From assembly GCF_036013955.1 (NCBI RefSeq), contig NZ_CP107903.1, positions 6,634,001-6,698,000 on the forward strand: 64,000 nt of DNA, given 5' to 3'. Shown here piece after piece: positions 7,496 to 15,756 of the stretch. Within the stretch, counting starts at the first letter, position 1. Each line of letters opens with the position of its first letter. The notes beneath the pieces are model-generated. The model was not told the origin of the DNA. It was given only the letters and a program-made list of their open reading frames with translations, and did no database searches. This DNA comes from Streptomyces sp. NBC_00459 (GTDB taxonomy: Bacteria > Actinomycetota > Actinomycetes > Streptomycetales > Streptomycetaceae). The position numbers and the translations under genes are program-made.

Positions 7496-8491
7496 ATGAG
7501 TGCCGCTGAGACGACCACCCCTGCCAAGCTGCCGCCGTCGAAGCGGCACACGCCCCCGCCGCCGCCCGGCACGGACGCACCACCCGCGAGACGGACCCCG
7601 AGGGCCACCGCGGCGATCCCGTGGGCCCTGCTCGCCCCCTGTCTGCTGATCCTCGCGCTCGTCCTCGGCTATCCACTCGTCCGTCTGGTCACCCTCTCCT
7701 TCCAGAAGTTCGGGCAGTCCCAGCTGTGGGGTTTCCAGCCGGCCGAGTCGGTGGGCTTCGACAACTTCGCCAAGGTGCTCGGCGACAGCGAGTTCTGGGA
7801 CGTCGTCGTCCGCACGATCGTCTTCGCCGTCGGGTGCGTGGTCCTCACGATGGTCGGCGGCATGCTGATCGCGCTGTTGCTCCAGCGGGTGAGCGGCTGG
7901 ATGAAGACGCTCATCAACATCGTCCTGGTGGCCAGCTGGGGCATGCCGATCATCGTGGCGACCACCGTCTTCAAGTGGCTGTTCGACTCCGACTACGGGA
8001 TCGTCAACGCGCTGCTCAGCAAGCTGCCCGGCGTCGAGCTGATCGGCCACAACTGGTTCGCGAGCGGACCGCAGGGCCTGGCCGTGATCATGCTGCTCGT
8101 GGTCTGGGGCGCGGTGCCGTTCGTGGTGATCACGCTCGGCGCGGGACTGACCCAGGTCCCGAAGGAACTGGAGGAGGCGGCCCGGCTGGACGGAGCGGGC
8201 GCCTGGGGCGTCTTCCGTTACGTCACCCTCCCCATCCTCAAGCCGATCATCGTGATGCTCACGACCCTGTCGGTCATCTGGGACATGGGTGTGTTCCCCC
8301 AGGTGTTCGTCATGCGGGGCGGCCACCCCGAGGCCGAGTTCCAGCTCCTGACCACCTACTCCTACGACCGGGCCTTCGCCGTCAACGACTACGCCCAGGG
8401 CTCGGCGATCGCCCTGCTCACCGTGGTGCTGCTGCTCGGTGTCGTCGCCGTCTACATGCGCCAGATGCTGAAGATCGGAGACGTCGAATGA
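7496..8491 (+). CDS. dasB: DasB, chitobiose ABC transporter permease
   Basis: A 331-residue membrane protein of the MalF-like permease family. A proline-rich cytoplasmic N-terminus (about 45 residues) is followed by six predicted membrane spans. The EAA loop, the contact site for the ATPase, reads KELEEAARLDGAGAWGVFRY near residue 235, followed by PILKP. The ATG at 7496 is chosen because GAGGAG lies 7 bases upstream; an in-frame ATG at 7457 lacks such a site. It ends overlapping the dasC start (ATGA). It lies 120 bp after dasA, a gap that could hold a processing or attenuation signal because binding proteins are usually made in excess of permeases. Confidence 0.93.
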   Translation: MSAAETTTPAKLPPSKRHTPPPPPGTDAPPARRTPRATAAIPWALLAPCLLILALVLGYPLVRLVTLSFQKFGQSQLWGFQPAESVGFDNFAKVLGDSEFWDVVVRTIVFAVGCVVLTMVGGMLIALLLQRVSGWMKTLINIVLVASWGMPIIVATTVFKWLFDSDYGIVNALLSKLPGVELIGHNWFASGPQGLAVIMLLVVWGAVPFVVITLGAGLTQVPKELEEAARLDGAGAWGVFRYVTLPILKPIIVMLTTLSVIWDMGVFPQVFVMRGGHPEAEFQLLTTYSYDRAFAVNDYAQGSAIALLTVVLLLGVVAVYMRQMLKIGDVE

Positions 8492-9375
8492 GCAGCGTGA
8501 CCAGCACGACCGGCATGAGCGCGGTGGCCCCCTCCGCGTCCCGGAAGTCCCGGAAGCCCCGGAAGTCGAAGGCCGGCTGGAACCTGCTCGGCCTGCTCGT
8601 CTTCCTGACGGCCGGCTTCCCCGTCTACTGGATGCTGAACACGGCGTTCAAACCGGCGAAGGACGCGATCGACCCCGACCCGAGCCTGCTCCCGACGGGC
8701 TTCACCCTCGCCAACTTCCGCCGCGCGCTGAACATCGCCGACTTCTGGGGCCCGGTCGGCCGCAGCCTCATCGTGTCCCTGACGGTGGTGGTGATCGGCA
8801 TCGTCGTGGGCATGCTGGCCGCCCTCGCCATCTCGCGCTTCGCCTTCCGCGGGCGGAAGATTGTCATCGTCGGCATTTTGGCCGTGCAGATGGTCCCCCT
8901 GGTCGCGATGATCATCCCCGTGTTCCTGCTCCTCAACGACCTCGGCCAGTACGACCGGCTGACCGGCCTGATCATCACCTACCTCACCTTCATCCTTCCG
9001 TTCACGGTGTGGACCCTGCGCGGCTTCATCGTCAACATCCCGAAGGAGCTGGAGGAGGCCGCGATGGTCGACGGCTGCTCCCGCACCACCGCCTTCATCC
9101 GCGTGGTCTTCCCCCTCCTGGCCCCCGGCCTGGTCGCCACCTCGGTCTACGGCTTCATCCAGGCCTGGAACGAGTACCTCTACGCCCTGATGCTGATGAG
9201 CCAGAAGAACCAGACCGCCACCGTCTGGCTCGGCAACTTCACCACCAAGCACGGCACCGAATACGCCCCGATGATGGCCGGCTCCACGTTGATGGCCGTG
9301 CCGATCGTCGTCCTGTTCCTCCTCGTCCAGCGCAAGATGGCCGCGGGCCTGACCGCGGGCGCCGTGAAGGGATAA
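8488..9375 (+). CDS. dasC: DasC, chitobiose ABC transporter permease
   Basis: A 295-residue MalG-like permease. A Lys/Arg/Ser-rich tail (RKSRKPRKSK) precedes six hydrophobic spans. The ATPase-contact EAA loop reads KELEEAAMVDGCSRTTAFIR near residue 190 and is followed by FPLLAPG. The start codon overlaps the dasB stop. It forms the heteromeric channel with DasB; energy is expected from the multi-sugar ATPase MsiK. The next gene, a GH3 hydrolase, begins nine bases later, so import and intracellular cleavage are coupled in one operon. Confidence 0.93.
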   Translation: MSSVTSTTGMSAVAPSASRKSRKPRKSKAGWNLLGLLVFLTAGFPVYWMLNTAFKPAKDAIDPDPSLLPTGFTLANFRRALNIADFWGPVGRSLIVSLTVVVIGIVVGMLAALAISRFAFRGRKIVIVGILAVQMVPLVAMIIPVFLLLNDLGQYDRLTGLIITYLTFILPFTVWTLRGFIVNIPKELEEAAMVDGCSRTTAFIRVVFPLLAPGLVATSVYGFIQAWNEYLYALMLMSQKNQTATVWLGNFTTKHGTEYAPMMAGSTLMAVPIVVLFLLVQRKMAAGLTAGAVKG

Positions 9376-9384
9376 CCCCACCCG

Positions 9385-10899
9385 ATGACGACACTCGCCC
9401 GCCGCCAGGCTGCTTCCGGTCCTGACAAGAATGGGCTGACCCGCGACGCGCTCACCGTCCTCCAGCCCGGCTTCACCGGCACCACGGCCCCCGACTGGCT
9501 GCTCCGCCGCCTCGACGAGGGCCTCGCCTCCGTGGGCCTTTTCGGCCGCAACATCACCTCCCCCGCCCAACTGGCCGCCCTCACCGCCCAGCTGCGCGCC
9601 GAACGCGACGACGTCCTGGTCGCGATCGACGAGGAGGGCGGCGACGTCACCCGCCTGGAGGTCCACACCGGCTCCTCCTTCCCCGGCAACCACGCCCTGG
9701 GCGCGATCGACGACGTCCGGCTGACCCGGCAGGTGGCACACGAACTCGGCCACCGCCTCCGTGCCTGCGGGGTCAACCTCAACTGGGCCCCGTCGGCGGA
9801 CGTCAACTCCAACCCCGCCAACCCCGTGATCGGCGTCCGCTCCTTCGGCGCCGACCCGGAGCTGGTCGCCCGCCACACCGCGGCCTACGTCACCGGTCTC
9901 CAGACTGCGGGTGTCGCCGCCTGCACGAAGCACTTCCCGGGGCACGGCGACACGTCGGTCGACTCCCACCACGCCCTCCCGCGCATCGACGCGAGCCGCT
10001 CGGTGGTCCTCGACCGCGAGCTGTCCCCGTTCCGCGCCGCGATCGCCGCCGGCACCAGGGCGGTGATGAGCGCCCACATCCTGATTCCCGCCCTGGACCC
10101 CGACCGCCCGGCCACCCTCTCCCACCCCGTCCTCACGGACCTCCTGCGCGGCGAACTGGGCTACACCGGCCTGATCGTCACCGACGGCATGGAGATGCAG
10201 GCCATCGCGGGCACCTACGGCATCGAACGCGGCAGCGTCCTAGCCATCGCCGCCGGTGCCGACGCCATCTGCGTGGGCGGCGGCCTCGCGGACGACGAGA
10301 CGGTACGCCGTCTGCGCGACGCCCTGATCAAAGCCGTCCGCACCGGCGAACTCCCGGAAGAACGCCTGGCGGACGCGGCGGAACGCGTACGGACACTGGC
10401 CCGCTGGACGGCGACACCACCTCAGGAGTCCTCCGCCCCGCGGCCCGCGGACATCGGCCTCCTCGCCGCCCGACGTGCCGTCGAGACGACGTGTCCGGCG
10501 GACTCGGCCCCGTTCGAGCCCCTCCGCGAGCCCCCGTACGTGGCCGCCTTCACCCCCGTGGCGAACTTCGCCGTCGGCAACGAGACCCCGTGGGGTGTGG
10601 CAGCCGAGCTGGTACGCCTCCTGCCCGGCACCCGCACCGGCACCTTCACCGGCGAGGCCGCGGCCCTGGCGGCCCTGACCGAGGCGGGCCCGAGCCGCAT
10701 CGTGGCCGTGGTCCGGGACGAACACCGCCACCCATGGATGTCGGCGGCCCTCGACACCCTCCTCACCGCCCGCCCCGACACGATCGTCGTCGAGATGGGC
10801 GTCCCCCAGTCCCCCCGCCGGGGCGCCGTCCACCTGGCAACCCACGGCGCGGCCAGAGTCTGCGGCCGGGCGGCGGCGGAGATCATCGCGGGGGAGTAG
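9385..10899 (+). CDS. GH3 family beta-N-acetylhexosaminidase (NagZ type) in the das operon
   Basis: A 504-residue enzyme without a signal peptide, so probably cytosolic. The GH3 barrel carries the NagZ signature KHFPGHGDTSVDSHHALP, whose Asp-His dyad marks N-acetylglucosaminidases of this family, and the nucleophile motif VTDGMEM with D267. A C-terminal alpha/beta domain (about residues 355-504) follows. It is expected to split imported chitobiose or related GlcNAc glycosides to monomers that feed the NagA/NagB pathway. It starts nine bases after dasC and is therefore the fourth gene of that operon. A strong hairpin follows it. A peptidoglycan-recycling role is an alternative, but the location favours chitobiose use. 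Confidence 0.9.
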   Translation: MTTLARRQAASGPDKNGLTRDALTVLQPGFTGTTAPDWLLRRLDEGLASVGLFGRNITSPAQLAALTAQLRAERDDVLVAIDEEGGDVTRLEVHTGSSFPGNHALGAIDDVRLTRQVAHELGHRLRACGVNLNWAPSADVNSNPANPVIGVRSFGADPELVARHTAAYVTGLQTAGVAACTKHFPGHGDTSVDSHHALPRIDASRSVVLDRELSPFRAAIAAGTRAVMSAHILIPALDPDRPATLSHPVLTDLLRGELGYTGLIVTDGMEMQAIAGTYGIERGSVLAIAAGADAICVGGGLADDETVRRLRDALIKAVRTGELPEERLADAAERVRTLARWTATPPQESSAPRPADIGLLAARRAVETTCPADSAPFEPLREPPYVAAFTPVANFAVGNETPWGVAAELVRLLPGTRTGTFTGEAAALAALTEAGPSRIVAVVRDEHRHPWMSAALDTLLTARPDTIVVEMGVPQSPRRGAVHLATHGAARVCGRAAAEIIAGE

Positions 10900-10916
10900 G
10901 CAGGACGACGACAAAA

Positions 10917-10951
10917 GCGCCGGTCCCCCTCCAGGAGAGGGGGACCGGCGC
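10917..10951. terminator. Bidirectional hairpin between the das operon and nagB
   Basis: Perfect 15-bp stem GCGCCGGTCCCCCTC / GAGGGGGACCGGCGC with a 5-base loop, preceded by AAAA on the plus strand, so transcripts in the minus direction meet a U run. It lies between convergent genes. Confidence 0.85.
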
Positions 10952-10957
10952 CGGCGT

Positions 10958-11030
10958 CATAGGGGCGCGGGGAACTGCGCGACAAGCCACAACGGACCGC
11001 CACCCAACAGCGAACCGCACCCGGCAGACG
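10958..11030 (+). repeat. Dispersed Streptomyces intergenic repeat (AGGGGCGCGGGGAACTGCGCGA type)
   Basis: The stretch starting TAGGGGCGCGGGGAACTGCG and continuing to GACAAGCCACAACG belongs to a repeat common in Streptomyces intergenic regions. A diverged copy runs on the opposite strand at about 15648-15713. Edges are approximate. Confidence 0.6.
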
Positions 11031-11040
11031 CGCAGATCCC

Positions 11041-11826
11041 TTAGATCCCCTGCCAGTCAGGCTTATTGACAAAAGTGTGCCGAAAATAATCCGCAAGCTT
11101 CAACTTCGAAGCCGCCCCCTCGTCGACAACCACCGTCGCATGCGGATGCAACTGCAGCGCCGACGCGGGGCACACCGCGGCAACGGGCCCCTCCACGGTC
11201 GCCGCGACGGCATCGGCCTTACCCTCGCCAGTCGCAAGCAGCACCAGATGCCGAGCCTCGAGAATCGTGCCGATACCCTGAGTGATCACGTGATGCGGCA
11301 CCTGACCGATGTCGCCGTCGAAGAACCGCGCGTTGTCGATCCGGGTCTGCTCGGTCAGTGTCTTGATCCGGGTCCGCGAGCGCAGCGACGAGCACGGCTC
11401 GTTGAACCCGATGTGTCCGTCGGTCCCTATCCCCAGCAGTTGCAGGTCGACCCCGCCGGCCTCGGCCAACGCCCTGTCGTACGCCTCGCACGCCCCCCGC
11501 ACGTCCTCGGCGGTCCCGTCGGGCCCCATGAACGCGTCCATCCCGATCCCGAGCGGCTCCAGCACCTCGCGCCGCAGCACCGAACGGTACGACTCCGGAT
11601 GCTCGGCAGGCAGCCCCACGTACTCGTCGAGCTGGGCTATCCGTGCCCGCGACATCTCCACGGCACCGGCACTCACCTGGGCCGCGAGCGCCTGGTAGAC
11701 GGGCAGCGGTGTCGAGCCGGTGGCCACGCCGAGCAGGGCGGTCGGCTTGTGCCGGAGCAGCTGTGCCATGGCCCCGGCGATGAGTTCGCCAGCCGCCTTG
11801 GCGTCCGGAACGATGACAACTTCCAC
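11041..11826 (-). CDS. nagB: Glucosamine-6-phosphate deaminase
   Basis: Converts glucosamine-6-phosphate to fructose-6-phosphate and ammonia, joining aminosugar breakdown to glycolysis. The 261-residue protein has the phosphosugar-binding GVATGSTP segment near residue 34, the QLDEYVGLP catalytic loop and the GTDGHIGFNEP motif. The length matches the Streptomyces enzyme. The GTG at 11826 gives the family start MEVVIVPDA; upstream in-frame codons would read through the operator. Its substrate is the ligand that releases DasR from DNA, so NagB also turns off the inducing signal. A dre site lies 29 bp upstream of the start. Confidence 0.96.
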   Translation of the reverse strand: MEVVIVPDAKAAGELIAGAMAQLLRHKPTALLGVATGSTPLPVYQALAAQVSAGAVEMSRARIAQLDEYVGLPAEHPESYRSVLRREVLEPLGIGMDAFMGPDGTAEDVRGACEAYDRALAEAGGVDLQLLGIGTDGHIGFNEPCSSLRSRTRIKTLTEQTRIDNARFFDGDIGQVPHHVITQGIGTILEARHLVLLATGEGKADAVAATVEGPVAAVCPASALQLHPHATVVVDEGAASKLKLADYFRHTFVNKPDWQGI

Positions 11827-11854
11827 GCTGGGCCTGCCGATCTGGAGTGAGCCG

Positions 11855-11870
11855 TGTGGTTTAGACCAAT
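11855..11870 (-). promoter_or_regulatory. dre operator of nagB
   Basis: Minus-strand ATTGGTCTAAACCACA keeps the TGGTCTA and ACCA core of the DasR site. It is 29 bp upstream of the nagB start. Confidence 0.8.
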
Positions 11871-12050
11871 CTAACAGACCGTGGTAACGGCGGAAATTGG
11901 CCGGGCGATCCACCCCCGCACAGGAACCAACAGAGCTAGGCTGCATGGTGGACGCTTGGACGTCCGACTAGTTCGTTCGGGCGGCCGTCGGGCGTCCGGC
12001 TTGCTCGTGAAGGCACAGCAACAAACACTCTTCAACGCATGGACACAACC

Positions 12051-12066
12051 TGTGGTCTAGTCCACA
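12051..12066. promoter_or_regulatory. Second dre-type site in the nagB-kinase intergenic region
   Basis: TGTGGTCTAGTCCACA has perfect TGTGG/CCACA arms and the central CTAG of the DasR site. It is 225 bp from nagB and 275 bp before the sensor kinase start. Apart from this site and the one at 11855, the 514-bp intergenic region (11827-12340) shows only the kinase -10 element. Confidence 0.65.
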
Positions 12067-12328
12067 ATGCGTAGAGAGACATACGACCAGAGCCTCCGTC
12101 TTCCCCGCACAGGAAGACGGATCGAGGAACCGGGGCTCTCTGCCCTGACTGCGCCGGATCCTCATCCATCGGCCGACCGGGACCGCACACCCCACGGCCG
12201 TTGCTGCTCCGGGCTGCGGTGCCGGGAGGGCTGAGGGTCCCTCTCAGGCGCCGCGGCCCGCGGGTGTTTCCGGGCCGGTTCGAGGCCTGTCGCCCGCCAC
12301 GGTTTCCGGCCATGTCCGAACCGGCGGG

Positions 12329-12334
12329 TACGCT
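12329..12334 (+). promoter_or_regulatory. -10 element of an apparently leaderless kinase transcript
   Basis: TACGCT followed by exactly six bases and then the GTG start of the kinase, so transcription is expected to begin at the start codon. Confidence 0.5.
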
Positions 12335-12340
12335 CGCCAG

Positions 12341-13816
12341 GTGCCCTCCATGAACGAACTCGTACGCCAGCACACCGCCCTCAGCGACTCCGACCTTGAG
12401 TGGCTGCACCTGCTGGTGTCGGAGTGGCAACTGCTCTCCGACCTCTCCTTCGCCGACCTCGTCCTGTGGGTCCCCACGAGCGACGGCACCCGCTATGTCT
12501 CGGTCGCCCAGATGCGGCCCAACACCGGCCCGACCTCGTACCAGGACGACATGGTCGGCCACCTCGTCCCCCGTGGCCGCCGGCCCCTGCTGGACGCCGC
12601 CCTGGACGAGGGCCGGATCGTGCGCGAGGGCGACCCGGAATGGCGCGAAGAGGTCCCTGTCCGCGTGGAGTCGATCCCCGTGCGCAGGGAAGGGCGCGTC
12701 CTCGGGGTCATCGCGCGCAACACCAACCTCCTCACCGTCCGGACCCCGAGCCGCCTGGAGCTGACCTATCTCCAGAGCGCCTCCGACCTGGCCCAGATGA
12801 TCGCCGCCGGATCGTTCCCCTTCTCCAACCAGGTGGTCGACATGGACGCCTCGCCGCGGGTCGGCGACGGACTGATCCGGCTCGACGCCGACGGAATCGT
12901 CCAGTACGCCTCGCCCAACGCGCTGTCCGCGTATCACCGTCTCGGCCTCGCCTCCGACCTCGTCGGCCACCACCTGGGCGTCACCACCGCCGAACTCGCT
13001 CCGTCACGGGGCCCGGTGGACGAGGCGCTGTCCAAGGTCGCCAGCGGCTGGGCGCCGCGCGAGTTCGAGATCGAGTCCGTCGACGGGGTCATCCAGTTCC
13101 GCGCCATTCCCCTCAAGCCCAAGGGGACGCGCATCGGTTCACTCGTCCTGCTCCGGGACGTCACCGAACTGCGCCGTCGCGAGCGTGAGTTGATCACCAA
13201 GGACGCGACCATCCGGGAGATCCACCACCGGGTCAAGAACAACCTCCAGACGGTGGCCGCCCTGTTGCGTCTCCAGGCCCGGCGCATCGAGTCGGAACGT
13301 GGACGCGAGGCCCTGGAGGAGGCCGTACGGCGGGTCGGGTCCATCGCGATCGTGCACGAGACGCTCTCCCAGAACCTGGACGAGCGAGTGGAGTTCGACG
13401 AGATCGCCGACCGTGTGCTCGCGATGGTCTCCGAGATCTCGCCGGGCGCGGTCACCGCGCGGCGCAGCGGGCGCTTCGGCATTCTGGACGCCGAGGTCGC
13501 GACCCCGCTCTCCATGGTGCTGACCGAGATCCTGCAGAACGCCCTGGAACACGGCTTCGGACCGGGCGACACCGGCTCGGTCGAGGTCTCGGCGGTCCGC
13601 GGCGGCACGACCAAGGAGGCTCGTCTCCTCGTCACCGTCCAGGACGACGGCGTCGGTCTCCCCGAGGGCTTCGACCCGCACCGCTCGGGCAACCTCGGCC
13701 TCCAGATCGTACGAACGCTGGTGGAGGGGGAGTTGGGCGGCACGTTCGACATGGTGCCGGCGCCCGAGCGGGGTACGCAGGTGATCCTCGACATCCCGGT
13801 GCGCGCCAACAAGTAG
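12341..13816 (+). CDS. Cytosolic sensor histidine kinase, PdtaS-like (GAF-like + PAS + HisKA_2)
   Basis: A 491-residue kinase without membrane segments. The N-terminal sensor domain (about 1-150) resembles the GAF-like domain of PdtaS, a PAS domain (about 170-280) follows, and the dimerisation helix has the HisKA_2-type motif IREIHHRVKNNLQTVAALLR, in which the phosphorylated histidine is expected near residue 295. The ATP-binding domain shows the N box EILQNALEHG and the G box DDGVGLP. In mycobacteria this family signals to the RNA-binding ANTAR regulator PdtaR; no regulator is adjacent here, so it is orphan. The start is GTG 12341, which suits a leaderless mRNA; ATG 12350 is the alternative. 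Confidence 0.88.
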   Translation: MPSMNELVRQHTALSDSDLEWLHLLVSEWQLLSDLSFADLVLWVPTSDGTRYVSVAQMRPNTGPTSYQDDMVGHLVPRGRRPLLDAALDEGRIVREGDPEWREEVPVRVESIPVRREGRVLGVIARNTNLLTVRTPSRLELTYLQSASDLAQMIAAGSFPFSNQVVDMDASPRVGDGLIRLDADGIVQYASPNALSAYHRLGLASDLVGHHLGVTTAELAPSRGPVDEALSKVASGWAPREFEIESVDGVIQFRAIPLKPKGTRIGSLVLLRDVTELRRRERELITKDATIREIHHRVKNNLQTVAALLRLQARRIESERGREALEEAVRRVGSIAIVHETLSQNLDERVEFDEIADRVLAMVSEISPGAVTARRSGRFGILDAEVATPLSMVLTEILQNALEHGFGPGDTGSVEVSAVRGGTTKEARLLVTVQDDGVGLPEGFDPHRSGNLGLQIVRTLVEGELGGTFDMVPAPERGTQVILDIPVRANK

Positions 13817-13862
13817 CGCGAGCACGGCGGATGGGCTACGGCGACCGGCCCGAACACAGCGA

Positions 13863-13895
13863 TGAGCCCCGGACCATGGGACGGTCCGGGGCTCA
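13863..13895. terminator. Bidirectional hairpin between the kinase and wblE
   Basis: 13-bp perfect stem TGAGCCCCGGACC / GGTCCGGGGCTCA with a 7-base loop, in a 187-bp gap between convergent genes. Confidence 0.8.
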
Positions 13896-14003
13896 GATGC
13901 TTGTTGTCATGCGCATCGGGGGCACTGCGCGCTGCGGCTCGGGGGCGGGAGATGCGTACTCGCTGTACGCGCCGCCAAGCTCAGGCTGTTACGGGGTGGG
14001 TTG

Positions 14004-14261
14004 TCAGGCGGTTGCCTGGCGGGCCCGGTTGCGGGCGGCGCGACGCTTCATGGCACGGCGCTCGTCCTCGCTGAGACCACCCCAGACGCCTGAGTCCTGG
14101 CCGGACTCGAGCGCCCACTGCAGGCACTGCTCCATGACGGGGCAGCGACGGCAGACGGCCTTGGCTTCCTCGATCTGCAGCAGCGCAGGACCGGTGTTGC
14201 CGATGGGGAAGAAGAGCTCCGGGTCTTCCTCGCGGCAAACGGCGTTGTGACGCCAGTCCAT
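14004..14261 (-). CDS. wblE: WhiB-like iron-sulfur transcription factor (WblE/WhiB1 type)
   Basis: An 85-residue WhiB-family protein with the four conserved cysteines C9, C37, C40 and C46 (pattern C..CxxC..C) that hold a 4Fe-4S cluster, the GVWGG turn at residues 58-62 and a basic C-terminus (KRRAARNRAR) for DNA contact. The start MDWRHNAVCREEDPELFFP is typical of WblE, the ortholog of the essential, NO-sensing mycobacterial WhiB1, which acts by binding the primary sigma factor. Ribosome site AAGGAGAGG precedes ATG 14261. The long upstream region points to regulated expression. Confidence 0.94.
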   Translation of the reverse strand: MDWRHNAVCREEDPELFFPIGNTGPALLQIEEAKAVCRRCPVMEQCLQWALESGQDSGVWGGLSEDERRAMKRRAARNRARQATA

Positions 14262-14305
14262 GGCTGCTACCTCTCCTTGGTATTACATGCACGTTGCTTG
14301 TGAAT

Positions 14306-14319
14306 GTGAACGCTTTCAC
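14306..14319. promoter_or_regulatory. Small palindrome in the wblE upstream region
   Basis: GTGAA-CGCT-TTCAC, about 45 bp before the wblE start. The remainder of the 319-bp region 14262-14580 holds an A-tract (minus strand, around 14479-14487) and an imperfect inverted repeat with CTAAAC/GTTTAG arms near 14541-14572 that may end the upstream lipid-kinase gene. No further gene is seen. Confidence 0.35.
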
Positions 14320-14580
14320 GAATCCCTCAACAAGTGAAGGGCCGATCATCAGACGGACTGATGTGGTCCTTTGAAGTGAGGAGGGGTTCTGGCTCTCTGT
14401 GGTGGCCGGTGTTGCGGGCCGTCCCGAGCGCCACGTAGAGACTCGCAAACCTCAGCGGCGGATACAACCCCTACCGGAAAGTTTTTTTTGATTCCTCGGT
14501 GTCGGCTCAGTCACAGCCGTACTTCCATGGGGTGGACCCTGGCCTAAACGTTCGAGTGGAAGGAGTTTAGCCCGTTCCGC

Positions 14581-15549
14581 TCACACAATCACACGCAGTG
14601 CACGGCGTACGCCTGTGAACGTCACGCTCGTTCGCAGTCCCAGGTGGTCGCCGTCCATCTGGAGGGGTAGGGGGACCTTCGAATGCAAGGTGAAGTCGGT
14701 CAGGTCGTGCAGGGACGTGGCATGTCTGCCATGGGGTCCCCGCTCGGGGGACGAAGTGAGCAACTGCATGCCATACCGGGCAACCGCGCCCGTCGACATG
14801 CGGCTGAGACCGAGTACGTCGAGCCCGGTATCGAACGAAGCCTTAGGCGACGCGTACACCGGACGATTGCCCAGATACGTCCACGGGGACGTATTGCAGA
14901 CTATGGACAGCACAAGATCCGTCACCGGGTCGGCACCCGGCTGTTCCAGGGTGATCGTGCCGTGCCGGCGGTTGGCCTCTCCCAGGAATTGGCGCACGAC
15001 CTGCCGCAGGTAAAGGGAATGTGTGGATTTACGGCCGCGTTCCCGCTGTTGTTCCACCCGGCCGATCACACCGGCGTCGAATCCCAGTCCGGCACAGAAC
15101 GTGAACCAGCGCTCCTGCACCGACTCGTCCTCGGTGCCCGGGGTGCCTCTCGCGACACCGAGGCCCACTGTGCGCTCCCGGTTCTCGCGCAGCGCGTCCA
15201 GCAGGACGCCGGTGGCCTCCACGGCGTCGTTGGGCAGACCGAGAGCGCGGGCGAAGACGTTCGTGGAGCCGCCGGGGACCACGGCCAGACCGGGCAGCCG
15301 GTCCGGGTCTGGGCCGTTGTGCAGCAGGCCGTTCACGACCTCGTTGACCGTCCCGTCGCCACCGAGGGCGACGACCAGCTCGATGTCCTTGCTCTCCGCG
15401 GCCTGCCGGCCGAGGTCACGCGCGTGGCCCCGGTACTCGGTGGTGACCGCCTCGAGTTTCATCTCGCTCGCGAGAGCATGGGTCAGCACATCGCGCGTAC
15501 GTGCGCTTGTGGTGGTAGCCGCCGGATTGACCACGAGAAGTGCACGCAT
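14581..15549 (-). CDS. Diacylglycerol/lipid kinase family protein (DagK-like)
   Basis: A 322-residue protein that should phosphorylate a lipid or sphingosine-like acceptor at the membrane. The start MRALLVVNPAAT matches the first strand of the DAGK catalytic domain. The nucleotide-binding motif is VVALGGDGTVNEV (near residues 60-75) and the second conserved motif is VVPGGSTNVFAR (near 95). The C-terminal beta-domain ends at LRVIV. ATG 15549 is taken because the family begins there; no strong ribosome site is visible. The true lipid substrate cannot be told from sequence. Confidence 0.88.
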   Translation of the reverse strand: MRALLVVNPAATTTSARTRDVLTHALASEMKLEAVTTEYRGHARDLGRQAAESKDIELVVALGGDGTVNEVVNGLLHNGPDPDRLPGLAVVPGGSTNVFARALGLPNDAVEATGVLLDALRENRERTVGLGVARGTPGTEDESVQERWFTFCAGLGFDAGVIGRVEQQRERGRKSTHSLYLRQVVRQFLGEANRRHGTITLEQPGADPVTDLVLSIVCNTSPWTYLGNRPVYASPKASFDTGLDVLGLSRMSTGAVARYGMQLLTSSPERGPHGRHATSLHDLTDFTLHSKVPLPLQMDGDHLGLRTSVTFTGVRRALRVIV

Positions 15550-15647
15550 GCGAAGAGGGTACCTACCGGGTGGTACTCGGCCCAGGGCAGGTAGGGGAAC
15601 AGTAAGAAGCAGGGGCGCTCCGCGGGAAGCGCCGTATGAAGCCGCGG

Positions 15648-15715
15648 GGTGCGTTGTGGCTGGTCGCGCCCCGCGGCGGAGCCGCAATACGTCACAGCCC
15701 CGCGCCCCTGTGGGA
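15648..15715 (-). repeat. Second copy of the AGGGGCGCGGGG intergenic repeat
   Basis: Read on the minus strand, CAGGGGCGCGGGGCTGTGAC continues to GCGACCAGCCACAACG, the same family as the copy at 10958-11030 with a GC-rich stem (GCGGCTCCGCCGC) inserted in the middle. Edges are approximate. Confidence 0.55.
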
Positions 15716-15744
15716 CGCGGGCCGGGCGCCGTACGGTCCAGGGC

Positions 15745-15750
15745 TACCCT
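15745..15750 (+). promoter_or_regulatory. -10 element of an apparently leaderless membrane-protein transcript
   Basis: TACCCT, then six bases, then GTG 15757. The GGAG immediately before the start is too close to work as a ribosome site, which supports leaderless initiation. Confidence 0.5.
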
Positions 15751-15756
15751 TTGGAG

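Noticed and set aside
8452..10125. 557-codon open frame on the minus strand over dasC and the GH3 gene
   Set aside because: Antisense frame with low-complexity product; the sense genes have full family motifs.
14541..14572. CTAAAC/GTTTAG inverted repeat after the lipid-kinase gene as a possible strong terminator
   Set aside because: Stem is short and interrupted with a large loop; kept only as a remark in the wblE upstream entry.
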